A stretch of DNA of 31,056 nt from JAHJCW01 sp965369995 (GCA_965369995.1 CBDURO010000018.1:1-31056); one strand, 5' to 3'; positions 16,422-25,112 are shown, counted from the first letter of the stretch. Made by a program: numbers and translations. The notes: generated by a model from the sequence alone, not told the origin.

Positions 16422-17108
16422 ATGGAGAGGCAAATATTTAACCTTGATATCCCGCATAATTATCTTGAAATGGCTAGATCAGTATTTACTGGTATTCACG
16501 AGCCAAAAGAAATCAAGAAACAAGAAGATGAGGACACAAAAGGAAAAAAACAAGCTGGAATACTGTTTGCAATGACATCTGCTACAGTAATATATAGTTA
16601 TATGGCTATTGAGTCTTTTATAAACTATTGGTTGTATAAGATTTGGGAGGACTCTCGTTATTTCCACGATAAAATAGAGGAGATCAACAAAGCGAATCCA
16701 AAGTTAAAAAGTGTAGCTCGATTTGATGATTTTTATATAAAATATGGGAAAGAAGACAATTTTGAACAACTAAAGAATACAGATCTAGGTGATTTAAAAA
16801 AGAGAATAAATGTAGTCTGCGAACAATTAGAAATTCCACCCATCCATAGAAAAAATCAAAAATTGTGGAATAGCTTTAATGAATTATTATCTGATGCAAG
16901 GCACTTCTTGATACACCCATTTCCTGATCCAATTAAATTTCAAAGTTTTATGCAAAAATTATTAATGGAAACAGAAGCAGGTAAATATTCAGAGACGGCA
17001 TCAGGTATAATAAAACATTTTTATATTGAAAAGAAAGAAGAACCACCAGATTGGATAACCCAAAATACTGTATTTGAAATCATTGGTTTCGGATATTTAT
17101 CAACTTAA
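16422..17108 (+). CDS. HEPN-like alpha-helical protein
   Basis: The 228-residue protein is soluble and largely helical. It carries an R-x4-H motif (R160, H165, within DARHFLIHP) near the start of a predicted helix, preceded by a helix with ESFINYWLYK. That arrangement resembles HEPN domains, in which RX4-6H is the RNase or nucleotide-transfer active site. No nucleotidyltransferase (MNT) partner gene lies next to it, and upstream and downstream genes are unrelated. Many HEPN-like proteins are toxins or abortive-infection effectors, but others are inactive. The gene stands alone between the DoxX-like gene and a tRNA relic with a terminator, a typical cargo position. The function is an inference from one motif and fold pattern only. 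Confidence 0.6.
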   Translation: MERQIFNLDIPHNYLEMARSVFTGIHEPKEIKKQEDEDTKGKKQAGILFAMTSATVIYSYMAIESFINYWLYKIWEDSRYFHDKIEEINKANPKLKSVARFDDFYIKYGKEDNFEQLKNTDLGDLKKRINVVCEQLEIPPIHRKNQKLWNSFNELLSDARHFLIHPFPDPIKFQSFMQKLLMETEAGKYSETASGIIKHFYIEKKEEPPDWITQNTVFEIIGFGYLST

Positions 17109-17129
17109 TAGTCACCTATTGGTCACTAT

Positions 17130-17200
17130 AATCTACGGTTTATAAGGGTAGGGATCCGCCTTCACACGGCAGAGGTCGGCACTTTAAGCCATCACACACA
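17130..17200 (+). tRNA. Degenerate tRNA-Val(CAC) relic
   Basis: An anticodon-arm-like stretch CCGCC-TTCACAC-GGCAG at 17156-17172 reads anticodon CAC and is followed by AGAGGTC, as in bacterial tRNA-Val. The T-arm is decayed (GGCACTTTAAGCC instead of a TTCGA loop) and the acceptor end reads CATCACACA. The D-arm is only faintly recognisable. One stem pair is a C-A mismatch. It cannot fold as a working tRNA and is best read as a relic, followed immediately by a terminator. Confidence 0.5.
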
Positions 17201-17203
17201 ATA

Positions 17204-17231
17204 AAAAACACCGCTGAAAAGCGGTTTTTTT
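17204..17231 (+). terminator. Rho-independent terminator
   Basis: An A-rich lead, stem CCGCT (17211-17215), GAAA tetraloop and AGCGG (17220-17224) are followed by seven Ts (17225-17231). It would end plus-strand transcription after the HEPN-like gene and tRNA relic, and it lies about 90 bases beyond the end of the minus-strand ZIP gene. Confidence 0.85.
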
Positions 17232-17322
17232 ACTTAATTATTGTTATTTGATATTTATTCAAGTCAGCCTTGGATTGCAATAGTTTTACTTCTTTCTATT
17301 GGATTGTAGTGCAAGATGGTCA

Positions 17323-18132
17323 TCACACAAACAATAGCAAGCTGAGAGCCATCACTGCCATACCGGTAATCAGACCATAAATAGCAACGTGGTGTTCACC
17401 AAATTCTTCCGCTGTAGGTAATAATTCATCAAGAGAGATATACACCATAATTCCTGCTACTCCCGCAAAAACGATTCCGAAAACAGTGTCTCCGAATATT
17501 CTAATTAGTAAAAAATAGCCGATTATTGCTCCGACCGGTTCAGCCAAACCGGAAAGAAAGGAGTAGTAGAATGCTTTTTTCCTGCTTTTTGTTGCATAGT
17601 AAATTGGTACAGAAACAGCGATGCCTTCCGGAATGTTATGAATAGCTATCGCCACAGCGATGCTAACACCTAAAGCCGGATCCTGTAATGCTGCCATAAA
17701 GGTTGCTAAACCTTCAGGAAAATTGTGGATCCCGATTGCCAAAGCGGAAAACATTCCCATGCGCATTAATTTTTTATTATGTAAAGTATAGTCGGAAATG
17801 GGATCTTCAAGATTTTTTAGTTCGTGCGGATTCTCAAATGATGGGACTAACCAATCAATCAGAGCAATTATGGTAATTCCGCCAAAAAAAGCTAAAACAG
17901 TGAGCCAATAACCCTGTTTATAACCATAAATAATTATTAATGAATCTTTAGCTTTGACGAATATTTCAATAAGAGATACATAGATCATGACTCCGGCTGA
18001 AAAACCCAATGAACCCGCTAAAAATTTTGGATTGAAATTCTTTGAGAGGAAAGCCATTGTGCTGCCAATACCAGTGGAAAGTCCGGCGAAAATTGTAAGC
18101 CAAAGTGCAAATATAAAGTTTTCTGGAATCAT
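17323..18132 (-). CDS. ZIP family metal transporter (ZupT-like)
   Basis: The 269-residue inner-membrane protein is a ZIP divalent-metal importer of the ZupT branch. It has about eight membrane segments, the TM4 metal motif HNFPEG (136-141) and the TM5 motif HNIPEG (165-170). A further conserved block, SGLAEPVGA, lies in TM6. Family members import Zn(II), Fe(II) or Mn(II). A variable cytoplasmic loop at about 100-122 is short and not notably His-rich. The ATG start has no visible ribosome site. It lies downstream of the small lipoprotein gene in the same direction, but the terminator at 18204-18236 separates them, so it probably has its own promoter. Confidence 0.92.
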   Translation of the reverse strand: MIPENFIFALWLTIFAGLSTGIGSTMAFLSKNFNPKFLAGSLGFSAGVMIYVSLIEIFVKAKDSLIIIYGYKQGYWLTVLAFFGGITIIALIDWLVPSFENPHELKNLEDPISDYTLHNKKLMRMGMFSALAIGIHNFPEGLATFMAALQDPALGVSIAVAIAIHNIPEGIAVSVPIYYATKSRKKAFYYSFLSGLAEPVGAIIGYFLLIRIFGDTVFGIVFAGVAGIMVYISLDELLPTAEEFGEHHVAIYGLITGMAVMALSLLLFV

Positions 18133-18203
18133 TATTTAATTAGAACAAAATTAAAACGCTTATGCATTAACAAAAACAATGATTTTTAAGATAAATACAA
18201 AAT

Positions 18204-18236
18204 AAAAAGGGAAGCTGTTTATTAGCTTCCCTTTTT
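18204..18236 (-). terminator. Perfect 13-bp terminator hairpin
   Basis: AAAAAGGGAAGCT (18204-18216) and AGCTTCCCTTTTT (18224-18236) form a perfect stem with a 7-base loop. Read on the minus strand it ends in a U-run, 19 bases past the stop of the small lipoprotein gene. It is symmetric, so it could work in both directions. Confidence 0.9.
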
Positions 18237-18254
18237 AAAATAATTACTAAATAA

Positions 18255-18452
18255 TTATTCTGTTACTTCCTCTTTTGCTTCTTCGGCAACTTCTTCAACT
18301 GCTTCAGTAGCTTCTTCTTCAACTGCTTCCACTTCTTCTTCTACGGCTTCGGTTTTAGTCTCTTGTACATCGGCAGCGGTGTCTTTAGCTTTGTCGCATC
18401 CGACAAATGCTAAAACAAACAAAAGGCTTATTAAGTATGTTAAGTATTTCAT
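18255..18452 (-). CDS. Small acidic lipoprotein
   Basis: The 65-residue product has a lipoprotein signal ending in LAFVGC (C19) and a mature part that is almost entirely Glu, Ala, Val and Thr, in runs such as EAVEEEVEAVEEEA. The composition favours a highly charged extended or coiled-coil segment on the inner or outer membrane surface. Such low-complexity lipoproteins occur in many Gram-negative lineages without a defined role. The strong terminator directly after it supports a real, independently transcribed gene. The long region of repeated glutamate codons is prone to slippage. It could bind cations nonspecifically, but nothing shows that. Confidence 0.75.
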   Translation of the reverse strand: MKYLTYLISLLFVLAFVGCDKAKDTAADVQETKTEAVEEEVEAVEEEATEAVEEVAEEAKEEVTE

Positions 18453-18581
18453 GTGTGTTTCCTCAACTAATTTTCAAAATTCCATAATCTGTTACGTTCA
18501 AATAGCTTATCCTTTGCTTTTAAAGAGGACTATTCGGGTGCAATTATAATGATTTTTCTATTTAAATAAAAATGTAATCGT

Positions 18582-18827
18582 TTATTTTGCAAATTTGTTA
18601 TAGAAAAATCCTAATAACGCTCCTCCGATAAGTCCATCAACAAAACCATAGATCAAACCAACAAACGCACCCAGCCAAGAAACTGAATATCCAAGGTAAA
18701 CACTGCCTAGTTTAGCAAGTAAATCGCCGCTATATCCCATAATCAAAAACCAAACAGTTAACAGGAAGACGGCTAACCCTCCTAATATTCCCGTTGATAG
18801 GGCAAGTGCTTTAGTGTTTATTTTCAT
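18582..18827 (-). CDS. Small two-helix membrane protein
   Basis: The 81-residue protein has two membrane segments, the first at about 10-32 and the second Gly-rich at about 50-75 (FVGLIYGFVDGLIGGALLGF). It begins MKINTKALALSTGILGG. Closely similar small proteins are widespread in diverse bacteria and are often labelled phage-holin-like, although they sit in ordinary chromosomal contexts with no lysis genes. I see no phage genes here, so the holin label should be treated as a similarity statement only. GGAGA stands about nine bases before the ATG. Confidence 0.75.
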   Translation of the reverse strand: MKINTKALALSTGILGGLAVFLLTVWFLIMGYSGDLLAKLGSVYLGYSVSWLGAFVGLIYGFVDGLIGGALLGFFYNKFAK

Positions 18828-18857
18828 GATTATCTCCTATTATTAAAATATAATATA

Positions 18858-19334
18858 TTACTTCTCATTTAATATTGCTAGAGCTTCATTAAATCTGTCT
18901 TCAGGAGCAAGACCACGTTTATATGATGTTTCTACACAATTATATGGATGGAATTGGATGCAATCAGCTTGGACATCGTCATCGATTATCACATACTGTT
19001 TGACTTCAGAATGTTGTTCCAACCAATCAGCTATTTTTTGTCCGCGCGGAATATCTTCTTCAACCGTGGCTCTTTCGACGCTTGTAGTGGAAATTATTTC
19101 ACCTTTAATTTTTTGTTCTTCGAAAATATTCTGTAGTTTTTCCAAAGAATGAAATAATCTCCAAGTTGAACTAATAACAATTTTAGCTTCAGTTAACCGA
19201 ATAAGTTTATTCAGATTTTTTACAGCTTTCTTACTAAATCGAATATTGGTTTCATCAGGAAAATTTAAATATTGATATTTAATGGAATTCCTGGTTACCA
19301 ATACTCCGTCTATATCTAAAAATATTACTTTCAT
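18858..19334 (-). CDS. HAD-superfamily hydrolase (SAK-type HAD domain)
   Basis: The 158-residue protein begins directly with the HAD motif I, FLDIDGVL (D6 and D8). Motif II is the T/S of VISSTWR (about 55-61), and the acidic motif IV is IIDDD (about 136-140). No large cap domain is inserted. The layout resembles the compact HAD domain first described in Swiss-army-knife RNA repair proteins, here as a single-domain enzyme. It probably hydrolyses a phosphomonoester in the cytoplasm; the substrate is unknown. It is followed at short distance by the small membrane protein on the same strand. The start is an ATG without a visible ribosome site. Confidence 0.8.
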   Translation of the reverse strand: MKVIFLDIDGVLVTRNSIKYQYLNFPDETNIRFSKKAVKNLNKLIRLTEAKIVISSTWRLFHSLEKLQNIFEEQKIKGEIISTTSVERATVEEDIPRGQKIADWLEQHSEVKQYVIIDDDVQADCIQFHPYNCVETSYKRGLAPEDRFNEALAILNEK

Positions 19335-19511
19335 TCGTTGAACATAATTATTATAAATTATTGTTAATTAACTGCTAACATTATGTACTCAAACTACAGA
19401 AAATCAAGATAATATGATTATTATTTGGTATTCTTTTAATTCAAAACGATTAAATTATAAAGGTATTTTTTAAACCTAATTAAATTACGATAATTATTAA
19501 TAAATTTGTAG

Positions 19512-20330
19512 CTAGTTTGAAGCAGGAACAGCGGCGTTGTAATATTTTAATGCTTCCGGTAATAGCTTTTCAATTTGTGCGATTCTATTTTCATCAGATG
19601 GATGAGTGCTAATAAACTCAGGAGGAGCTTGTCCTCCTTTCATTTCTGACATACGTCGCCAAAATGATACCGCATGATTAGGATTATATCCTGCCATTGA
19701 CATAAATATCAGACCCAAGTGATCAGCTTCGCTTTCATGCAAGCGACTAAATGGAAGTAATACACCAAGTTGGGCACCGGCTCCAAATGCGGTCATCCAT
19801 AATTGTTGTGTTTGGTCGGGTTTATCTCTAACTGCCACCGCTAAAGCGACACCACCAAGCTGCGCCATTAGTCCTTGGCTCATGCGTTCATTACCGTGTT
19901 CCGCAATAGCATGAGCGATTTCATGTCCCATAACTACAGCTAAACCATTTTCATCTTTAGTGAGAGGTAAAATTCCTGTATAAAACACCACTTTCCCGCC
20001 GGGCATGCACCAAGCATTTACTTCATTGCTCTCAACTAAGTTAAATTCCCAATCATAATTTTTTAATTCTTCTTCTAAACCATTATCGATAAAATATTGT
20101 TCCACAGCTTTTTGGATGTTTTTACCAACACGCTTGACCATATCTGTTTTTTCCTTATCGGCACTTATCACATTCTCCTCGAGGAATTGACCATATTGGT
20201 CAAAGCTCATTTGTAACATTGACGAATCGGGTATTAGGTTTAACTGCCTTCGATTTGATATCAGTACCCGTGAACAAGCACTGATTATCATTACAATAAT
20301 AAAAAATGTCAACAGTTTGGAATATTTCAT
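19512..20330 (-). CDS. M48-family lipoprotein metallopeptidase
   Basis: The 272-residue product has a lipoprotein signal with C19 (MIISAC) and an M48 (LoiP/YcaL/BepA-like) peptidase domain. The zinc motif is HEIAH (H136, E137, H140), with the third ligand E201 in ESEADHLG and the typical RLHESEAD and STHPSDENRI blocks. There is no TPR tail, so it is closer to LoiP than to BepA. It probably degrades misfolded envelope or outer-membrane proteins in the periplasm. It stands between the HAD gene and the MFS gene, each separated by about 160-180 bases, and is likely monocistronic. Confidence 0.92.
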   Translation of the reverse strand: MKYSKLLTFFIIVMIISACSRVLISNRRQLNLIPDSSMLQMSFDQYGQFLEENVISADKEKTDMVKRVGKNIQKAVEQYFIDNGLEEELKNYDWEFNLVESNEVNAWCMPGGKVVFYTGILPLTKDENGLAVVMGHEIAHAIAEHGNERMSQGLMAQLGGVALAVAVRDKPDQTQQLWMTAFGAGAQLGVLLPFSRLHESEADHLGLIFMSMAGYNPNHAVSFWRRMSEMKGGQAPPEFISTHPSDENRIAQIEKLLPEALKYYNAAVPASN

Positions 20331-20492
20331 TTTAATTCTCTCTGTTATTTTTTCAATTTAAAGAAATTTTTTTATAAAATGTAATTATTAAGTTACATTA
20401 TCTAAAAAGCTAAAAACAACATTCTTTTAAGTTTGAATTTTTTATGAATATGGATTTATTTCAAGGAATAAATAAAAATTTATTATGTAGTA

Positions 20493-21650
20493 TTATTTTT
20501 GAACAGACGTAATCTTAACTTTATTATATCTAATAAATTGCACTAATGAAAGTGATATCGCACTCATTACAGCACCGGCAATGAAGGGAATCCTATAATC
20601 CAATATCCACATTAATCCACCTAAGGCAGGAATTATAACAGCAGCAATATGATTAATAGTGAACCCAACTGCCATGCTTGGTGCAATATCTTTAGGATCA
20701 CCTATTTTTTGAAAATAGGTACGGATTCCCATTGCGAAATTGAAGAAAATATGGTCTAAAACGTATAAAACCACGATGATTGCTTTCGATTCGACAAAGG
20801 CATACCCGATGAAAATTATTATGAGACTAAAATATTCCAAAGATAATACTCTACGTTCCCCAAACTTTATGATCGCTTTTCCTATAAGCGGATTAAGAAA
20901 GTAGTTTATAGTATTGTTTAAAACGAATAGTATAGTTATCTCTTGAATAGAAAATCCGAATTTTTTTACTAATAAAAATACCGCAAAAGCGACAAATATT
21001 TGTCGCCTCGCACCTGCCATAAATGTTAATAAATAATACAACCAATATTTCTTCTTAAATATCATTTTTTTATGCTGCAGTGGAATCCCTTCTCGGGTGG
21101 GATTTTGTAATATCCCCCAAGTTCCCACGATAACAATAACGAGTCCTATTAATACAAAAGTTGCTTTGTAGGATAGTATGTAACTAATGAAATAAATAAA
21201 TATACCAACTGCTATATTAGCTGCAGCTCCGTAACTTTTTAATTTGCCAATAACTAAAGGAGATGAATCTTGATCAAAATATTGGAGTGTTAGCGATTGA
21301 TTTGTAGTCTCAAAATAATGAAAACCGAAACTCATGATCATAGTAGTTGCTATAAGTCCGGTGTATGAAGGAAAAATTCCAGTTATTCCAACTCCAAATC
21401 CCAAAATTGCTATTGAAAGAGCTGATAATCTATGTTCTTTAACAATAAGAATGATATATATAATTAGCAATGCCAAAAATCCCGGAATTTCTCTAACCGA
21501 TTGAATTATCCCAATGTGGTTGCCTTCTAAATGTACAACTTCAACTGCAAAATTATTAAATAATGTGCGCCACACTTGAAGTCCAACTGTCGCTGCAATT
21601 GATAATAGTGCAAGATAGCGAAACATCGGATCTTTGGTGATTTTATTCAT
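20493..21650 (-). CDS. MFS transporter
   Basis: The 385-residue protein has about twelve hydrophobic segments with a polar loop near the middle (KKMIFKKKYWLYY), matching a major facilitator. It lacks a clear drug- or sugar-specific signature. The N-terminal region LQVWRTLFNNFAVEV and the IIQSVREIPGF segment recall a group of uncharacterised MFS proteins of about 390 residues. The substrate is unknown. It has no adjacent regulator or pathway gene. The start is an ATG with a weak site upstream. Confidence 0.85.
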   Translation of the reverse strand: MNKITKDPMFRYLALLSIAATVGLQVWRTLFNNFAVEVVHLEGNHIGIIQSVREIPGFLALLIIYIILIVKEHRLSALSIAILGFGVGITGIFPSYTGLIATTMIMSFGFHYFETTNQSLTLQYFDQDSSPLVIGKLKSYGAAANIAVGIFIYFISYILSYKATFVLIGLVIVIVGTWGILQNPTREGIPLQHKKMIFKKKYWLYYLLTFMAGARRQIFVAFAVFLLVKKFGFSIQEITILFVLNNTINYFLNPLIGKAIIKFGERRVLSLEYFSLIIIFIGYAFVESKAIIVVLYVLDHIFFNFAMGIRTYFQKIGDPKDIAPSMAVGFTINHIAAVIIPALGGLMWILDYRIPFIAGAVMSAISLSLVQFIRYNKVKITSVQK

Positions 21651-21779
21651 CTAAAGAAGTTTTTAAAGATTTTTGTATGGCAAATTTAAATATATTAAAA
21701 AAAGTTTATTAATTAATAAATTATTAGTTATTCTTTCTGGGCTGGCAGCCTGTCCAGTCAACTCTATAATTTCTCCAAT

Positions 21780-22337
21780 CTATACCTCATACAACCCATG
21801 GTTCTGTCTTAGCTTTCTACTTAATAATTTTGGATTATACATAATACTATTCAATTCATTCCAAAATTCTTTACCATGGTTCTTTATCTTTGTATGAACA
21901 AGCTCGTGCAAAATAATATAGTCTCTTAATTCGTCAGCAAGAGCAATTAAACCAATATTCAAGCTAATATTATTTAGCGCTGTACAGCTACCCCATCTTG
22001 TTTTCATACTTCTTAATGTTACTTTACTATAAGTAAAACCATGTTTATTTGCAAGATGTTCAACTCGTTTTATAAGCCTTGACTTTTCTTCAGCAGATAC
22101 AGACTTTGTCAATTTGGTAACATTAACTTTTTGGGAATGCTGACTTTGTTGCTTTTTAATCCAATCCAATTTGTCAGATACGAAAGATTCAGCTTTTCTA
22201 ATTGTTACGAATCTTGGTACAGCCACTCTTATGTTTGTCGGTGATTTAATAGAGATGATTACTCGCTTCGCTTTTTTACTTTTCTCGAAAAGTACATCAC
22301 CTATTTCAGGATAATTAATATATTTAAAATTCGGCAT
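21780..22337 (-). CDS. YgjP-like metallopeptidase (DUF45)
   Basis: The 185-residue soluble protein belongs to the YgjP/DUF45 family of predicted zinc peptidases related to SprT and WLM. The C-terminal half carries MKTRWGSC (about 111-118) and the zinc site HELVH (H144, E145, H148), with a third histidine at H154 in KNHGKEFW. The N-terminal half is the usual beta-rich domain with KRVIISIKSPTNIRVAVP. It is somewhat shorter than the common family length of about 230 residues. In some genomes YgjP genes accompany type I restriction systems, but none lies here. The substrate is unknown. Confidence 0.9.
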   Translation of the reverse strand: MPNFKYINYPEIGDVLFEKSKKAKRVIISIKSPTNIRVAVPRFVTIRKAESFVSDKLDWIKKQQSQHSQKVNVTKLTKSVSAEEKSRLIKRVEHLANKHGFTYSKVTLRSMKTRWGSCTALNNISLNIGLIALADELRDYIILHELVHTKIKNHGKEFWNELNSIMYNPKLLSRKLRQNHGLYEV

Positions 22338-22478
22338 CTATTTCTATTCTGTTAATTATTGCTTTGGTAAAAGGATTAATGTTTCAAATATATCAAAACA
22401 TTTCCGAATATTTTATCAAATTATGTCTCCAGCATATCTCACGACGAAACCTTCTCTCTATTAAATACTTTGAAATTA

Positions 22479-22855
22479 TTAGAGATTAATGCCCATTATC
22501 ATTCTCAGTATTAATTGTGGTTTGTTGTTTTTTATATCCGTAACAGCTATCGCCGATCCAAAAGCAACCCAAGCTTTACCCGTACCATGTGATATTACAG
22601 GACCAATATAATGTCCACTTTCCCCGCCTCTTGCTTCTAGTCCGAGCGTAAACAAATTCCCAACTTTGTAGCTAATATTTGCATTATATTTTATTTCTAA
22701 CTCCCATCCATCACCTTTATATTCAAAACTTCTCCGGCTTCCATCGTTTTGTCTTCATATGTCCACATGTATGAGCGTTTATCCGCCATTATTATCGACG
22801 ATGATAAAAATATAATTTCTAATATGGTCAGAAGATAGTATTTATTAGGGTTCAT
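22479..22855 (-). pseudogene. Internally deleted second copy of the 14890 gene
   Basis: The minus strand from ATG 22855-22853 encodes a signal peptide followed by ADKRSYMWTYEDKTMEAGEV. The sequence then jumps, at about 22722-22731, to the region matching GDGWELEIKYNA of the copy at 14890-15589. A stretch of about 335-340 bases is missing, the frame is lost and a stop follows. The remaining 3' part reads cleanly in another frame as GKAWVAFGSAIAVTDIKN and ends with TAA at 22481-22479. Short TTGAA-like words near both deletion points suggest slippage between short repeats. This copy retains the codons lost at the second frameshift of the other copy, so each copy helps interpret the other. Confidence 0.8.
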
Positions 22856-23041
22856 GAATTATCCTATTTTATTAATCACCTGTTTAATTTAAAATATTAA
22901 TGAGAATGTATCTCAATAAAATTACTCAGGCTGCTATATAGTTCCAAATAGATAAATTGCTATATATTGATTTTTAATCTATTACCATAACCACAAATCT
23001 TACCAAATTCCAAATAATATTTATAGAGGTATATACTTATT

Positions 23042-23308
23042 ATGAAAGCAATTTGGTTAGCATTCGGTGTTATATTTTTAGCAGAGTTAGGCGATAAAAC
23101 TCAATTAGCAATTTTAGCCATGAAGTCTAAGGGCTTTTCAGGATGGGGGTTATTCATTGGTTCAATGATTGCGTTTTCAGTATTAACAGCACTTGCAATA
23201 TTATTTGGTGGATGGTTACAGACTAAAATTCCCACCGAAATAATTCAAAAAATTGCCGCAGGAATTTTTTTGGTTATTGGATTACTTATGTGGTTTGGTA
23301 AAATTTAA
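23042..23308 (+). CDS. Half-size TMEM165/GDT1 (UPF0016) protein
   Basis: The 88-residue membrane protein has three helices and the family signature ELGDKTQ (residues 15-21), which lines the cation path. Full-length GDT1/UPF0016 proteins have two such halves; this gene has only one, and no second half lies beside it. Half-size members are known and probably work as oligomers. Family members transport Mn(II) or Ca(II), usually exporting Mn from the cytoplasm in bacteria. The second half of the protein is helical and ends near IGLLMWFGKI. GAGG stands about 13 bases before the ATG. It is divergent from the decayed copy at 22479-22855. Confidence 0.88.
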   Translation: MKAIWLAFGVIFLAELGDKTQLAILAMKSKGFSGWGLFIGSMIAFSVLTALAILFGGWLQTKIPTEIIQKIAAGIFLVIGLLMWFGKI

Positions 23309-23436
23309 CTAATCTTCCAAGTTCGTTTCTTTTCTTCAAGAATTCTTTTACATTAATATATTTCATTAATTGAAATTGAATTATATATAAAAGGTGAAAT
23401 ATGAAACAATATTTACATTATAGTGTTTAAATTAAT

Positions 23437-24480
23437 CTAATGATTGAAATATCTTGCCCGAAGTCTCAATGATACATTAACAAGTGCAATTAATACCGGA
23501 ACTTCAACCAATGGACCAATCACAGCAGCAAATGCTACTCCTGAATTAATACCAAAAACTGATACTGCCACCGCAATGGCAAGTTCAAAATTGTTGCTAG
23601 CTGCAGTAAATGACAGTGCGGTTGTTTTAGGGTAATCAGCGCCCACTTTTTTACTTAAAAAGAACGACACAAAAAACATCGCTATAAAATATATTATTAA
23701 TGGAATCGCAATTCGTATCACATCAAACGGGAGTTGAACAATAAATTCCCCTTTTAATGAAAACATCACAAATATTGTAAAAAGTAAAGCAATTAAAGTC
23801 AGCGGACTGATCTTTGGAATGAATTTAGTTTGATACCACTCTTTATTTTTTATCTTTATCAACGAGAATCGCGTTACCATCCCCGCAATAAAAGGTATCC
23901 CTAAATATATAAATACACTTTTCGCTATTTCAGCGATGGTAATTTCAACTGTAGTTCCTTGTAAGCCAAAATAATTTGGCAATACCGTAATGAATACATA
24001 CGCATACAAAGAAAAGAATAATACTTGAAAAATGCTATTAATTGCTACTAAGCCCGCAACATATTCCGTATCGCCTTTGGCAAGCTCATTCCATACAATA
24101 ACCATGGCAATGCATCTAGCCAGACCAATTAGTATCAACCCGGTCATATAAGCAGGGTAGTCTCGTAAAAAGATTATCGCTAAAGCGAACATCAGAATTG
24201 GCCCGATAATCCAATTTTGAAATAGGGAAAGAGCCAATATCTTCCAATTTTTAAATACATCTTTTAATTCTTCGTATTTAACTTTTGCTAATGGTGGATA
24301 CATCATTACGATCAGACCAATGGCAATTGGAATATTTGTGGTGCCTCTGCTTAGGCTATTCCAAAATTTTGCTATATTGGGAAACAGATAACCGGAAAAT
24401 ACCCCTATTAACATTGCTGAAAATATCCACAAGGTTAAATACCTATTTAAAAATGATAGTTTTTTTATTAATGTTGGCAT
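23437..24480 (-). CDS. ACR3-type arsenite efflux transporter
   Basis: The 347-residue protein with about ten membrane segments is an ACR3 permease, which exports As(III) and sometimes Sb(III) using the proton gradient. The diagnostic block ARCIAMVIVWNELAKGD carries the conserved substrate cysteine (C123), followed by LVAINSIFQVLFF. A late conserved block is ALSFTAASNNFELAIAVA. No arsR, arsC or arsA gene adjoins it, so the detoxification set is incomplete here. It may be expressed from its own promoter upstream on the minus strand. The family call is strong. Confidence 0.93.
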   Translation of the reverse strand: MPTLIKKLSFLNRYLTLWIFSAMLIGVFSGYLFPNIAKFWNSLSRGTTNIPIAIGLIVMMYPPLAKVKYEELKDVFKNWKILALSLFQNWIIGPILMFALAIIFLRDYPAYMTGLILIGLARCIAMVIVWNELAKGDTEYVAGLVAINSIFQVLFFSLYAYVFITVLPNYFGLQGTTVEITIAEIAKSVFIYLGIPFIAGMVTRFSLIKIKNKEWYQTKFIPKISPLTLIALLFTIFVMFSLKGEFIVQLPFDVIRIAIPLIIYFIAMFFVSFFLSKKVGADYPKTTALSFTAASNNFELAIAVAVSVFGINSGVAFAAVIGPLVEVPVLIALVNVSLRLRARYFNH

Positions 24481-24623
24481 ATTATTATTTAATTAATTGA
24501 AAAGATGAATTTGATTCGAGAAAGTACACTTAATAAATTTCAATTATCCATAAAAATTCATTTAATATATCAATCTTCTGGGCAAGCACGTTGAAATTCC
24601 AAATACTGTCGTTTTTGTCACAA

Positions 24624-24650
24624 AAAAGCCCTACAATAAGTAGGGCTTTT
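24624..24650 (-). terminator. Rho-independent terminator
   Basis: AAAAGCCCTAC (24624-24634), loop AATAA, and GTAGGGCTTTT (24640-24650) form a perfect 11-bp stem. It lies 21 bases beyond the stop of the STAS-like gene on the minus strand, where the hairpin is followed by a U-rich run. Confidence 0.88.
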
Positions 24651-24671
24651 CATTCAAAAATGCAATTTATA

Positions 24672-25040
24672 TTACTTCAACCAGGCTATAGCCTGGTCAG
24701 ATTCTGAAAATATGCGAAACATGTAGCCTCGATTTGCAGCGACAATCTCAAGAAACTTGTAACTATCTTCGAACTCCTTCAGGTCAACAAGTGCAGTGTG
24801 GCTAATAACGCTATAATCTCGCATTTTCAGGAATTGTTTATCGGCAAGATGATACGTGTTCGTGATGCTGAGACGCCCTTCCAAGGTGCGAACGTCAATC
24901 AAAACCTTTTTGACCTTCTTTTCTACGCAGGCTACCAGGATTTCCTTTGATATGGCCAGTATCGTTTGGAGATTGCGTGTCCCTGTCGCTACAACCCAAA
25001 GAATATCGTCCTTTTTATCAACGGAAAGCGTGTAAGACAT
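24672..25040 (-). CDS. SpoIIAA/STAS-like protein
   Basis: The 122-residue soluble protein has the alternating alpha/beta pattern of SpoIIAA-like (STAS-related) domains: an N-terminal strand pair (DDILWVVATG), a helix (TILAISKEILVACVEKKV), then a core strand and loop (KKVLIDVRTLEGR). The rest ends FSESDQAIAWL. Proteins of this shape act as small regulatory modules, but no anti-sigma partner lies here. It has a very strong ribosome site (AGGAGGAGG at 25046-25054) five bases before the ATG, and its own terminator. The coding sequence looks richer in G and C than its neighbours, hinting at different ancestry. The function is unknown. Confidence 0.7.
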   Translation of the reverse strand: MSYTLSVDKKDDILWVVATGTRNLQTILAISKEILVACVEKKVKKVLIDVRTLEGRLSITNTYHLADKQFLKMRDYSVISHTALVDLKEFEDSYKFLEIVAANRGYMFRIFSESDQAIAWLK

Positions 25041-25112
25041 GTTGCCTCCTCCTATTTAATTAAACCAATATTTATATCGAATTATCCACCATTTTTATAA
25101 CCAAACTATCTA

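Noticed and set aside
18582..18827. A phage holin and hence a prophage
   Set aside because: No phage structural, lysis or integrase genes are present, and similar small proteins occur widely in ordinary chromosomal contexts.
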